This document shows positions 8,999-17,679 of a stretch of 64,000 nucleotides of DNA, piece by piece. A program made the translations under genes and the position numbers. Position 1 is the stretch's first letter. The number at the start of each line of letters is the position of its first letter. This DNA is from Bradyrhizobium sp. B097 (GTDB taxonomy: Bacteria > Pseudomonadota > Alphaproteobacteria > Rhizobiales > Xanthobacteraceae), in the NCBI RefSeq assembly GCF_038957035.1, contig NZ_CP152412.1, positions 682,001-746,000 of the forward strand. Direction: 5' to 3'. Below the pieces are notes generated by a model that was not told where the DNA came from, ran no database searches, and saw only the letters and a list, made by a program, of their open reading frames with translations.

Positions 8999-10032
8999 CG
9001 ACCGCCACTATCGTGAAGCCGCTTCGGTCGATCGGTCTCGCCGCCGCCGTTGCGGCTTTCGTTGCGCCGCTCGATGTCTCGGCGCAAGCGCAGGCTCCCG
9101 CGCCACGGACGGTGCAGGCTCCCGTCAGGAAGCCACAGCCCGCGGCTCAGGCGCAAGCCGCCGCCACGCCCGCGCCGGCTCCGGTCGCTGCTGCGCCGAA
9201 GCCCACCGCGCCCGAGAATGTCATCGCGCGCGTCGGCGACACCAACGTCTCCGCCGATGATCTCCGCAGCTATGTCGCAGCTCTTGCCCCGCGCGAGCAG
9301 GCTGCGCTGGCCAAGGATCCGGCCATGCTGAGCCAGGCGGTCCGGCTGCTGCTCGCCAACCGCCTCGTGCTGCAGGAGGCGGTGGCGAAGAAGTGGGATC
9401 AGCAACCCGCCGTCGCCGCGCAGCTCGACCGGGCGCGCGAGGGCGCGGTGGTCGAGCTCTACCTGCAATCGGTGTCGACGCCGCCGGCCAATTTCCCGAG
9501 CGAGGACGACCTGCAGAAGGTCTATGAGGCCAATCGCGCCGCGTTCCTGATGCCGCGGCAATTCCAGCTCGCGCAGATCTTCGTCGCCGCGCCGAAGGAG
9601 GGCGACAAGGCCGCCGAGGACAAGGCGAAGCAGGAGCTCGACGACGTGCAGCGCAAGCTCAAGGCGCCGGGAGCCGACTTCGCGGCGATCGCGCGCGGCG
9701 ACAACAACGCTGCCAAGGATGCCGGCGACCTCGGCTGGGTTGCCGAGAGCCAAATCCGTCCGGAGATCCGCAACCAGGTGATGGGGCTCGCCAAGAACAG
9801 CGTGTCCGAGCCGATCAAGCTCGACGACGGCTGGCACATCATCAAGCTGCTCGACACCAAGGCGTCCTATACCCGCACCTTGCCCGAAGTGCGCGACCAG
9901 CTGGTGCAGCAGATCCGCTCCGAGCGGTCGAACATGATGCGGCGGGCCTATCTCGCCGAGCTGCTGAAGCAGCATCCGCCCGTCCTCAACGAACTTGCCC
10001 TGTCGAGCCTGCTCGACGCGTCGAAAAAGTAA
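8995..10032 (+). CDS. Periplasmic parvulin-type peptidyl-prolyl isomerase (PpiC/SurA-like)
   Basis: This 345-residue protein starts at an ATG overlapping the previous stop. A signal peptide (AAAVAAFVAPLDVSAQA) leads into an Ala/Pro-rich linker, then a SurA-type helical chaperone module (NVIARVGDTNVSADDLRSYV, VRLLLANRLVLQEAV). One parvulin domain covers about 180-290, with the signature strands FQLAQIFV, GDLGWVAESQIRPEI and DDGWHIIKLLD. Such proteins isomerise prolyl bonds and hold unfolded outer-membrane proteins. Placed after TpsB and porin genes, it is probably their dedicated chaperone; that assignment is inferred from position. Confidence 0.88.
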   Translation: MTTATIVKPLRSIGLAAAVAAFVAPLDVSAQAQAPAPRTVQAPVRKPQPAAQAQAAATPAPAPVAAAPKPTAPENVIARVGDTNVSADDLRSYVAALAPREQAALAKDPAMLSQAVRLLLANRLVLQEAVAKKWDQQPAVAAQLDRAREGAVVELYLQSVSTPPANFPSEDDLQKVYEANRAAFLMPRQFQLAQIFVAAPKEGDKAAEDKAKQELDDVQRKLKAPGADFAAIARGDNNAAKDAGDLGWVAESQIRPEIRNQVMGLAKNSVSEPIKLDDGWHIIKLLDTKASYTRTLPEVRDQLVQQIRSERSNMMRRAYLAELLKQHPPVLNELALSSLLDASKK

Positions 10033-10045
10033 TACGGAGATAAAG

Positions 10046-10576
10046 ATGCCCGAGATCATCACCAATCTCACCATCGACGGATTGCGCGAGAGCTTCCAGA
10101 ATGTCGGCTATCGCGTCGAAACGCTGACCGATCCGGTCGCCAACACGACCTATCTGCGCTCGGCGACGGCGGGGCTCGGCTTCGAAATCCGGCCGGGCAA
10201 CCAGCTCGTCGGCGAGGAGCAGAGTTTTGTCGACGCCACGCTGGTCACCACGCTTCAGGTGCAGGGCGAGCTGCCGCTCGACCTCGTCAATCGCTGGAAC
10301 ACGACGCGGCGGTTCGGGCGGCTGCAGTTCAGCCAGCCGTTCCTGATGTTCTGCCTCGATGTCTCCGTGGCCGGCGGCGTGGCGCCGAACTTTGTGCGGG
10401 CGCAAATCGAGGTCTGGGACCGGCTGGTTCAGGAGCTGATCGCCTATCTGCGCGAGGAGCTGCCGAAGATCGTCGCCCGCAATGGCGCGGCGGCTGTCCC
10501 GCAGCCGAGTGCGCCGGCCCAGCAGCCGTCCCATGAGCACGCCGCGGAAGCAGGGGCAGGTCCGACGATCCAGTAA
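10046..10576 (+). CDS. YbjN-domain (type III secretion chaperone-like fold) protein
   Basis: The ATG at 10046 follows a ggaga site. The 176-residue product has no signal peptide. Residues about 8-145 fit the YbjN/T3SS-chaperone-like pattern: a leading helix (TIDGLRESFQNVGYRVETL), strands (TTYLRSATAGLGFEIRPG), then the diagnostic LVNRWNTTRRFGRLQFSQP region and a long final helix. The C-terminal tail is Pro/Ala-rich and probably disordered. YbjN proteins have no firm biochemical role; some affect envelope stress and motility. It belongs to the same gene train, 13 bp after the PPIase, and may be a cytoplasmic chaperone for an exported partner. Confidence 0.75.
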   Translation: MPEIITNLTIDGLRESFQNVGYRVETLTDPVANTTYLRSATAGLGFEIRPGNQLVGEEQSFVDATLVTTLQVQGELPLDLVNRWNTTRRFGRLQFSQPFLMFCLDVSVAGGVAPNFVRAQIEVWDRLVQELIAYLREELPKIVARNGAAAVPQPSAPAQQPSHEHAAEAGAGPTIQ

Positions 10577-10615
10577 ATCATGCGGACACGCGACGATCGG
10601 GGCCGTAAGCGACCG

Positions 10616-11503
10616 ATGAATGACGGTGCCTCAACGATGAAGGCGGGCAGCTGCAGCCGATGGCGGAAGCTGCTTGATCCCGCTCGTCACCGGGGCAGCC
10701 GCATCGCAGCCGGCTGCCTTGTGCTCGCGCTTTGTCTTGTCCAGCCCGCCCGTGCCGAGGGAGAGACGCCGGCGTCGTCATTCAGCACGCGCTTTGCCGC
10801 CGTCGAGTCGGCAGACCCTTCAGCCGACGCCACGGCAAAGCCGCCGGCCGAGGCGACGGCGAAGCCGGCCGCGCCGGCCAAAGATGCGGCGAAGGACGGC
10901 GGCGGGAAAACGCTCCCGCCTCCGCCGGTAGGCCAGCCCGCGGTCTCGGACGCGCGCATGCGCTATCGCGCGCTGATCGAGAAGGAGGCCGCGGGAAGCG
11001 GACTCGCGCCCGAGATCGCCGAGGCGGTGATGGGCGTCGAGAGCGGCTACAATCCCGACGTGATCGGCGGCGTCGGCGAAATCGGGCTGATGCAGCTGCT
11101 GCCGTCGACCGCGCGCATGCTCGGCTTCTCCGGCTCGCTTGCCGAACTCGCGATTCCCGAGAACAACATTCACCTCGGCGTCATGTATCTTGCGCAGGCA
11201 TGGCGCCTTGCCGGTGGCGACCTGTGCACCGCGGTCATGAAGTACCGTGCAGGTCATGGCGAGACCCGCTTCTCCTATCTGTCGGTGAATTATTGCGTGG
11301 CGGTGCGCGCCCGGCTATTTGCCCGCGGCTTTCGGGTGACCGGTACCGTACCGGTCGCGACCTTCGGCGAGCCGGGCCGTGCCGGTGGCGGCGGATGTAG
11401 CCGCAAATGCCTCGGCGGCGGCGGACGCATCGGCCGCGTCGATCTCGTCGCACTCAACACGCGGCTCAACGCGCTTGTGATCCAGGCCCGGGGAGGGAAA
11501 TAG
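10616..11503 (+). CDS. Secreted lytic transglycosylase (SLT domain)
   Basis: The SLT domain (about residues 105-225 counting from ATG 10616) shows the family order: MRYRALIEKEAAGSGLAPEI, then the catalytic-Glu region VESGYNP, then GEIGLMQLLPSTARMLGF and NIHLGVMYLAQAW. A signal peptide (IAAGCLVLALCLVQPARA) and an Ala/Pro/Lys-rich linker precede it. The enzyme cleaves peptidoglycan glycan strands, often to let a secretion or envelope complex through. Starts at 10580, 10616 and 10637 are all in frame and none has a strong ribosome site; 10637 gives the neatest signal peptide. It closes the region-1 gene train. Confidence 0.87.
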   Translation: MNDGASTMKAGSCSRWRKLLDPARHRGSRIAAGCLVLALCLVQPARAEGETPASSFSTRFAAVESADPSADATAKPPAEATAKPAAPAKDAAKDGGGKTLPPPPVGQPAVSDARMRYRALIEKEAAGSGLAPEIAEAVMGVESGYNPDVIGGVGEIGLMQLLPSTARMLGFSGSLAELAIPENNIHLGVMYLAQAWRLAGGDLCTAVMKYRAGHGETRFSYLSVNYCVAVRARLFARGFRVTGTVPVATFGEPGRAGGGGCSRKCLGGGGRIGRVDLVALNTRLNALVIQARGGK

Positions 11504-11607
11504 CAAGGCCGCTCTCATTCATATCGTTGCCTTGATATCCTCGCTTGATATCTGCCTCTGGCTTCCTATCGTTTGAAACAGTTGTGGTTCTGCAAGGAGC
11601 AGCACCG

Positions 11608-12036
11608 ATGAAAGTGATCATGTTGGCGGTCGCCGTTGCCGGATTGTCGATGGTGCAGGCGCAGGCACAGACGCAGCAACACACGCCGCTGCCGGAAATT
11701 GTCGTCGGCACACCGCCGCCGGCGCTCAACCTTAACCGCGACACCAGTGGCGGCACCGGCCGGGCCGCGGCAAGAGGCAGCGGCGGCGCGCCCGCCGAGC
11801 GTTGCGGCGATGCGGCCTCGCTTGGCTGTATCAACGAGCGGCTCAAGAAGCAGGTCGATCAGGTCAATCCGCCCGTGACGAACACGCCGCCGATCGACGC
11901 GAAATCGCAGGATCTCAAGGTGGGCGTGGTCAACATCCCGGCGGTGCAGCAGCAATATGGCCGCAACTTCGGGGTTTCGGCGTTTCCGTACCGCCCGGCC
12001 GCGCCGGTCTACACGTCGCCGGTCGGACATCGGTGA
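11608..12036 (+). CDS. Small secreted protein, function unknown
   Basis: This 142-residue product begins at an ATG preceded by aaggagc at a good distance. A signal peptide (MKVIMLAVAVAGLSMVQAQA) is followed by a low-complexity mature part rich in Pro, Gly and Gln. One cysteine pair (RCGDAASLGCINERLKKQVD) could form a short disulphide loop. The C-terminus repeats Pro/Tyr motifs (FPYRPAAPVYTSP). No family was recognised. It stands alone, 104 bp after the transglycosylase, and could be a periplasmic or exported small protein. Confidence 0.65.
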   Translation: MKVIMLAVAVAGLSMVQAQAQTQQHTPLPEIVVGTPPPALNLNRDTSGGTGRAAARGSGGAPAERCGDAASLGCINERLKKQVDQVNPPVTNTPPIDAKSQDLKVGVVNIPAVQQQYGRNFGVSAFPYRPAAPVYTSPVGHR

Positions 12037-12156
12037 CGATCGTCGATGTCCAATGATGCTCGATCTTGGTGATGCGACTCGTCACATTTCCGATGGTGGC
12101 GTATGGGAAAATGAAGATGGCAATCGCTTACTGATTCCCAACCGCTTGCTGACTTC

Positions 12157-12348
12157 ATGCGCAAATCCGATGTGACGTGTCCAAAATGCCAAGCCGGCTA
12201 TCGCCGGATCGAACTGACGTCGAAGGGCGGCGCGGCAGGCGAGTTTCTATGCCTGGTTTGCCATGAAGTCCTCGAGAGGATGGACGGTTCGACCGACATC
12301 GCTTTCCGGCTGACGGTACAGCCCAACACGAACTCCTACGCGTTTTAG
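12157..12348 (+). CDS. Small zinc-ribbon-like protein
   Basis: The 63-residue ORF encodes two CxxC pairs, CPKC at 8-11 and CLVC near 32-35, spaced about 20 residues apart as in a four-cysteine zinc ribbon. The rest (YRRIELTSKGGAAGEF and IAFRLTVQPN) looks like two or three beta strands. The ribosome site is weak. It is probably a small zinc-binding cytoplasmic protein of unknown role. The convergent neighbour on the - strand is the AraC-type regulator. Confidence rests only on the paired cysteines. Confidence 0.5.
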   Translation: MRKSDVTCPKCQAGYRRIELTSKGGAAGEFLCLVCHEVLERMDGSTDIAFRLTVQPNTNSYAF

Positions 12349-12383
12349 GACCGGCACCCCTGAAAGCGTGCGGGTAGGAAACG

Positions 12384-13454
12384 CTATTCGCCGCGGATAT
12401 CGCTCGGGGCCTTGTTGGTCCAGCGGTGGAACGCACGCCTGAAGTTTGCTGCATCGCTGAAGCCGAGCGCCAATGCGATGTCGTCATTGGCCAGCGTCGT
12501 GCTGCGGAGATATTTCAGCGCGATCTGGGTCCGCAGCTCGTCGTGCAGCCCCCGGAAGGAAAAGCCCTGCTGGCGAAGCTGGCGCCGCAACGACCGGTCG
12601 TTCACGCCGAGCAGCTTGGCGATGGCCTCGAAGGTCGGCGGGTTTGCGATGTCGCGAAGCAGGATGGCGCGGATTTTTCCGGCAATGCCGGTCCGCAATC
12701 TCAAGTCGCCGAGCAAGTCGTCGCAGAGGGCGACGATGGTCGGATACGTCGTCTTGTTGCCGAGATCCGCTCTCCGGTCCAGCAACTGCGCCTTGAAGAC
12801 GATCTGGTTGGCCGGCTGATCGAAACGCACCGGGCACCCGACATGATCGAGCGGAAGCTCGAAGTCCGGTGCCTGCGGATAGGCGAGCGTGATTTCAAGG
12901 GGAGCGAAGCCCGGTCCCATGATGTCGCGCATCAGCGAAATGTGGATGCCGATCTGCATCTCGGCGACGAACCGGTACAGCGCGGAATCGGCAAGTGCGT
13001 GCAGATTGGGCTCGATGGTCCACCTCGCATGGGCCTTGTCCTCGGCGAATTCGATCGTCGCCAGCGGCGCGGCGAGCGCGTGGTAGCGCATCGCGAATTC
13101 CATTGCCTTGCGAAAGTCCGGGCAGCACAGCAGCGCATAGCCGTACATTCCGTAGGTCGAGATGTGGATCGATGCGCCGATGCGATAGGGCAAATGACGG
13201 TCGGTCGACAGGCGCAGCGCGTTTTGACAAACCGTCATCAGCTGCGTCAGCGAGATCCGCGCCTGCGGTGAGTGGACGTCGGCCAGCGGAATTCGCGTGT
13301 CGCGCAGGATGGCGTCGGCCGGGACGCCGGCGCCGGCCAGCATGTCGAAGACGGCGCCAAGCTTGGTCGTCTCATAGACCTTATCGCTGGTGCCGACGGT
13401 CAGGATATCGTTGCGGGAGCCCACAGGCCTCTTCAGTCGCGTGGTTGGTTGCAA
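12384..13454 (-). CDS. AraC-family transcriptional regulator with arabinose-binding-like N-terminus
   Basis: The 356-residue protein has a PF12625-type sensor domain (about 30-230: FDMLAGAGVPADAILRDTR, MEFAMRYHALAAPL) and a C-terminal AraC DNA-binding domain (about 255-350). In the latter, FEAIAKLLGVNDRSLRRQLR and DDIALALGFSDAANFRRAFH form the two helix-turn-helices. Regulators of this OruR/ArgR-like group usually sense small metabolites. It is transcribed away from the fatty-acid/PHA cassette across a 354-bp gap that carries a nested palindrome. Control of that cassette is the obvious hypothesis, not shown by the sequence. Confidence 0.9.
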   Translation of the reverse strand: MQPTTRLKRPVGSRNDILTVGTSDKVYETTKLGAVFDMLAGAGVPADAILRDTRIPLADVHSPQARISLTQLMTVCQNALRLSTDRHLPYRIGASIHISTYGMYGYALLCCPDFRKAMEFAMRYHALAAPLATIEFAEDKAHARWTIEPNLHALADSALYRFVAEMQIGIHISLMRDIMGPGFAPLEITLAYPQAPDFELPLDHVGCPVRFDQPANQIVFKAQLLDRRADLGNKTTYPTIVALCDDLLGDLRLRTGIAGKIRAILLRDIANPPTFEAIAKLLGVNDRSLRRQLRQQGFSFRGLHDELRTQIALKYLRSTTLANDDIALALGFSDAANFRRAFHRWTNKAPSDIRGE

Positions 13455-13808
13455 AGTGAACCAGCCTTTCCTTCGGTCGGAAAGCAGTGCGCCGCAAACC
13501 TGGCCCGAGTGGATTTCCGTTCGCTAGCCCTCGGAACATAGCCGGTTCGCGCCAAAACCCAAGACTCATCAATGGGCCTCCCTTGCTGCGCAGCAGCAAG
13601 ACCGCCGCCATTGATGAGAGCACCTTGTCCGGTTGAGACCCCGCCGATGTCCGTTTCGGACCTTCACAAATCTCGGGCGTCACGCGAGGCTTCGTCCTAA
13701 TGTCACACGGCCAGACCGTCGTGATGCAGCACGGCAGACCACACGATCCGCTCGCTTAGAACTGCGGACGCAACGGTCGGAGGACATGCCAGGTCGAGGG
13801 AGGCTTCC
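13455..13808. promoter_or_regulatory. Divergent intergenic region with nested palindrome (13565-13618)
   Basis: This non-coding gap separates the AraC-type gene (-) from the acyl-CoA ligase gene (+). It holds an 11-bp perfect outer inverted repeat, ctcatcaatgg (13565-13575) with ccattgatgag (13608-13618). Inside lies an 8-bp perfect palindrome, cttgctgc (13582-13589) with gcagcaag (13593-13600). A strong ribosome site gagggagg ends just before ATG 13809. The palindromes may be an operator for the AraC-type protein or another regulator, or a folded leader. No T-run follows, so a simple terminator is less likely. Confidence 0.5.
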
Positions 13809-15461
13809 ATGGTTGGAAGGCTGATTCAGACTGCCCAATCCGCCTATCACTATCCGCTCATCTTCAAGCAGCTTTGGCACACGCCGAGCGTCCAGGCGCC
13901 GGACCAGGAGATCGTCTATCGCGATCTCAAGCGCCAGACCTATCGACAGACCCGAGAGCGGATCGGCCGTCTCGCCTCGGCGCTCAGCAAGGTCGGCGTC
14001 GAGCCCGGCGACACCGTCGGCGTGCTCGAATGGGACAGCCATCGCTTCCTCGAAGCCTTCTTCGCGATCCCGATGATGGGGGCCGTGCTGCAGACGGTGA
14101 ACGTCCGCCTGTCGCCGGAGCAGATCGCCTACACGATCGATCACGCCGGCGCATCGACGCTGCTGGTCAATGAAGAGTTCGTCGGATTGGTTGAGGGACT
14201 GAAGGCGCAACTGCCCAAGGTCAAGCGGATGATCGTGATGTCGGACAAGCCCTCGCCGCAGACCGGCAGCCTGTCCTTCATCGGCGAATATGAGAACCTG
14301 CTTGCGGCGGCCTCGCCGGATTACGACTTTCCCGATTTCGACGAGAACACCCAGGCCACCACCTTCTACACGACCGGCACCACCGGTCTGCCGAAGGGCG
14401 TCTATTACAGCCACCGCCAGCTCGTGCTGCACACGATCGCCGGGCTTGCGCTGTTCGGCATGGCCGGGTCGCAGGGGCGCTTCTCGCGCGACGACGTCTA
14501 CATGCCGATCACGCCGATGTTCCACGTTCACGCCTGGGGCTTTCCGTGGTCGGCGACGCTGGCCGGTACCAAGCAGGTCTATCCCGGCCGCTACGAGCCG
14601 GCGATGCTGGTCAAGCTGATCAAGAGCGAAGGCGTCACCTTTACCCACGGCGTGCCGACCATCCTGCAGATGCTGCTCAACGCCGCCGCTGCGGCCAAGG
14701 TCGATCTCAAGGGCCTCAAGATGGTGATCGGCGGCTCTGCGTTGCCGAAGGCGCTGGCCAAGCAGGCGATGGAGGCCGGCATCGACATCTTCGCGGGTTA
14801 CGGCATGTCGGAGACCGGCCCGCTTGCGGCGGTGTCCCATGTCCAATCCAGGGATCTCAGCGGCGATCCCGACGGCGAGGTCGAATTCCGCACCCGCGCC
14901 GGCATGGCCGGCCCGCTGGTCGACCTGCGCATCGTCGATCCCGACATGAAGGACGTGCCGCATGACGGCAAGTCGCCCGGCGAGATCGTGCTGCGGGCGC
15001 CCTGGCTTACCCAGGGCTACTTCAACAACCCCGAAGGCTCGGAGCAGCTCTGGGAGGGCGGCTATCTGCACACCAGCGATATCGCCGTAGTCAGCCCGGG
15101 CGGCTATGTCCAGATCACCGACCGGATCAAGGATGTGATCAAGACCGGCGGCGAATGGGTCTCCTCGCTGCAGATCGAGGATCTGATCTCGCAATGCGCG
15201 GGCGTGGCCGAGGCCGCGGTGATCGGCGTCAAGGACGAGAAATGGGGCGAGCGGCCGCTCGCGCTCGTGGTCAAGAAACCGTCCGGTGCCGACGGCCTCA
15301 GCGACGAGGCCATCAAGGACCATCTCAAGCTGTTCGCCGACAAGGGCGTGATCTCGAAATACGGCATCCCTGGCAAGATCCTGTTCATCGACAGCATTCC
15401 GAAGACCAGCGTCGGCAAGATCAACAAGAAGGAGCTGCGCGAGCTGTACGGCGACATGTGA
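13809..15461 (+). CDS. Fatty-acid-CoA ligase (AMP-dependent synthetase)
   Basis: This 550-residue adenylate-forming enzyme has the phosphate-binding loop YTTGTTGLPKGV near residue 188. The aromatic motif GYGMSETGPL lies near 330 and the hinge DRIKDVIKTGGEW near 440. The C-terminal catalytic-lysine region is KTSVGKINKKELR. It activates free fatty acids to acyl-CoA using ATP. Length and motifs match medium/long-chain acyl-CoA synthetases. It is first in a six-gene cassette leading to PHA synthesis and breakdown, so it probably supplies acyl-CoA to that route. A good ribosome site precedes the ATG. Confidence 0.93.
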   Translation: MVGRLIQTAQSAYHYPLIFKQLWHTPSVQAPDQEIVYRDLKRQTYRQTRERIGRLASALSKVGVEPGDTVGVLEWDSHRFLEAFFAIPMMGAVLQTVNVRLSPEQIAYTIDHAGASTLLVNEEFVGLVEGLKAQLPKVKRMIVMSDKPSPQTGSLSFIGEYENLLAAASPDYDFPDFDENTQATTFYTTGTTGLPKGVYYSHRQLVLHTIAGLALFGMAGSQGRFSRDDVYMPITPMFHVHAWGFPWSATLAGTKQVYPGRYEPAMLVKLIKSEGVTFTHGVPTILQMLLNAAAAAKVDLKGLKMVIGGSALPKALAKQAMEAGIDIFAGYGMSETGPLAAVSHVQSRDLSGDPDGEVEFRTRAGMAGPLVDLRIVDPDMKDVPHDGKSPGEIVLRAPWLTQGYFNNPEGSEQLWEGGYLHTSDIAVVSPGGYVQITDRIKDVIKTGGEWVSSLQIEDLISQCAGVAEAAVIGVKDEKWGERPLALVVKKPSGADGLSDEAIKDHLKLFADKGVISKYGIPGKILFIDSIPKTSVGKINKKELRELYGDM

Positions 15462-15503
15462 CGGCTCGGGTGCAGTCGAGAAAAGATCGTGGAGGACGAT
15501 GTC

Positions 15504-15980
15504 ATGAGCAACCTCACACTTGCCGGCCTGGGCGAACACGTCGGAAAGGAGCTCGGGCTCTCCGATTGGGTCACGATCGATCAGCAGCGTATCGACAATT
15601 TTGCGTCCTGCACCGGCGATCATCAATGGATCCACGTCGATGTCGAACGCGCGAAACGGGAGAGTCCGTTCCGCGGTCCGATCGCGCATGGCTATCTGAC
15701 GCTCGCGATGGTGGCGCCGCTGGCGATGCAGGTCGGCATCATCCCGCGCGATGCCGCCGCCGGGTTGAACTACGGCGTCGACAAGGTGCGCTTCCTGGCG
15801 CCGGTGCCATCAGGCGCGCGGGTGCGGCTGCGGGTCGTGCTGTCCGGCGTTGAGCCGAGGGACGGCGGCCAGGTGATCATGAAAACCCTGAACACGCTGG
15901 AGGTTGAAGGATCAGAGAAGCCGGCGCTGATCGCCGAAACGCTGGCCCTTCTGATCCCCGCGGCGGGAGCAAAGCAATGA
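15504..15980 (+). CDS. MaoC-family (R)-specific enoyl-CoA hydratase, NodN-like
   Basis: ATG 15504 is preceded by ggagg at the right distance; the in-frame GTG at 15489 overlaps that site and is unlikely. The 158-residue hot-dog-fold protein has the hydratase-2 signature FASCTGDHQWIHVDVERA, with the catalytic Asp and His, and then PIAHGYLTLAM. Proteins of this NodN-like group convert trans-2-enoyl-CoA to (R)-3-hydroxyacyl-CoA, the PHA synthase substrate. Its stop overlaps the phaC start, which supports that role here. A general dehydratase role in lipid metabolism is the alternative. Confidence 0.88.
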   Translation: MSNLTLAGLGEHVGKELGLSDWVTIDQQRIDNFASCTGDHQWIHVDVERAKRESPFRGPIAHGYLTLAMVAPLAMQVGIIPRDAAAGLNYGVDKVRFLAPVPSGARVRLRVVLSGVEPRDGGQVIMKTLNTLEVEGSEKPALIAETLALLIPAAGAKQ

Positions 15981-17679
15981 GCACGGAAAATCGCAGTCCG
16001 GAGTCCTCGGCGTCTGACATGTCCGAGGCGGCGTCGCGCAACACGCTGGCGCTCAATCCACTGGTCGGCATCCAGGGGCAGGATCTCGTCGAGGGCGCCG
16101 GCATCCTGTTCAAGGCGGTCATCAACGAGCCGAAGGTCGCGACCGAGCAGTGGCTGTCCTTCGTCGGCGAGCTCGGCTCGATCGCTGCCGGCAAGTCGGA
16201 GCGGGCGCCGAAGGCCGGCGACAAGCGGTTTGCCGATCCGACCTGGAAGGAGAGCTCGCTGCACTCCGGCCTGCTCAAGGCCTATCTGGCGTGGGGTGAG
16301 GCGGTCAACGGTCTGGTCGACAAGACCAGCCTCAGCGACATCGACAAGCAGCGCGGCATCTGATCACGGATATCCTGATCGATGCGGTCGCGCCGACCAA
16401 CACCATGCTCACCAACCCGGCGGCGGTCCGCAAGTTCATCGACACCGGCGGACAGAGCCTGTGGAGCGGCCTGAAGAACTACATCGGCGACCTGACGCAG
16501 AATCGCGGCATGCCGTCGATGGTGGACATGAACGCGTTCAAGGTCGGCGAGAACCTTGCCACCACGCCGGGCGCAGTGATCTTCCGCAACGAGCTGATCG
16601 AGTTGATCCAGTACACCCCGACGACGCCGACGGTCAGGAAGCGGCCGCTTTTGATCACGCCGCCGCAGATCAACAAGTATTACGCGCTCGACCTGTCGCC
16701 GGACAAGAGCATGGTGCGCTTCCTGCTCGAGAGCGGTTTTCAGGTCTTTGCCGTGAGCTGGCGCAACCCGACGGCGGCGCACCGCGACTGGGGGCTCGAC
16801 ACCTATGTCGCCGCGCTCGACGAGGCGGTCGACGCGGCGCGCGAGATTTCCGGCAGCGAGGACATCTCGATGATGGGATCCTGCTCCGGCGGCATCACCT
16901 CGACAGCCTATTTCGCGACGCTCGGCAGCGCCGCCGAGAAGAAGATCAAGAACCTGGTGCTGGCGGTCTGCCTGCTCGATCCCAACTCGGCCGAGGAAAG
17001 CACGTTCGGCTGCCTGATGACGCCGGAGACCATGCGGGCGGCCAAGGCGACCTCGCAACTGCGCGGCATCGTCGATGGCCACGATTTGGCGCGGATGTTC
17101 GCCTGGATGCGACCTAACGATCTGATCTGGAACTACTGGGTCAACAATTATCTGCTCGGCAACCAGCCGCCGGCGTTCGACATCCTGTACTGGAACGCCG
17201 ACACGACCCGCCTGCCGGCGGCGCTGCACGGCGACTATCTCGATCTCTATTTCTCCAACCCATTCGTCAACGCCGGCAAGCTGACGCTCAACGACAAGAC
17301 CATCGACATGAGCAAGGTCAAGGCCGACAGCTACGTCGTCGCAGGGGTGACCGACCACATCACGCCGTGGAAGGGCGTCTACAAGACCGCGCAGATCATG
17401 GGCGAGGGCACCACTTTCGTGCTGTCGAACAGCGGGCACCTGCAGAGCCTGCTCAATCCGCCGAGCAATCCGAAGGCGTCCTTCATGATCGGGCCGATCT
17501 CCAAGGACAAGCCCGATGCGTTCATGGCCTCGGCCGAGAAGCGCAAGGGCAGCTGGTGGCTCGACTGGCGCGACTGGCTGCAGGCGCGCTCGGGCGACGA
17601 GGTGGCGGCGCCCGCCTCGCTCGGCAGCGCGCGCTATCCATCCCTTGGCGCGGCACCGGGGACCTACGTCTTTGACTGA
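15977..17679 (+). pseudogene. phaC: Class I PHA synthase, interrupted by a single-base frameshift
   Basis: Two overlapping-by-homology pieces make one PhaC of about 567 residues. The N-terminal piece (15977-16363, 128 residues) carries the PhaC N-terminal helical domain (FADPTWKESSLHSGLLKAYL). It shifts out of frame near 16350 and stops at 16361. The continuation is in the frame of 16405-17679, where the upstream codons read LIDAVAPTN just before ATG 16405, as PhaC should. The catalytic triad is intact in the second piece: Cys in the lipase-like box GSCSGG (codon at 16882), Asp in TDHITPWK and His in SGHLQSLLNPP. One missing base in the GCGCGG stretch explains the break. It could be a real mutation or a sequencing error. 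Confidence 0.85.

Noticed and set aside
12037..12156. Possible leader or small RNA before the zinc-ribbon ORF
   Set aside because: No stable hairpin, terminator or promoter pattern could be defined in this 120-bp gap.
13680..15689. A 669-codon minus-strand frame over the acyl-CoA ligase gene
   Set aside because: Antisense shadow; the plus strand has all adenylate-forming-enzyme motifs and a good ribosome site.
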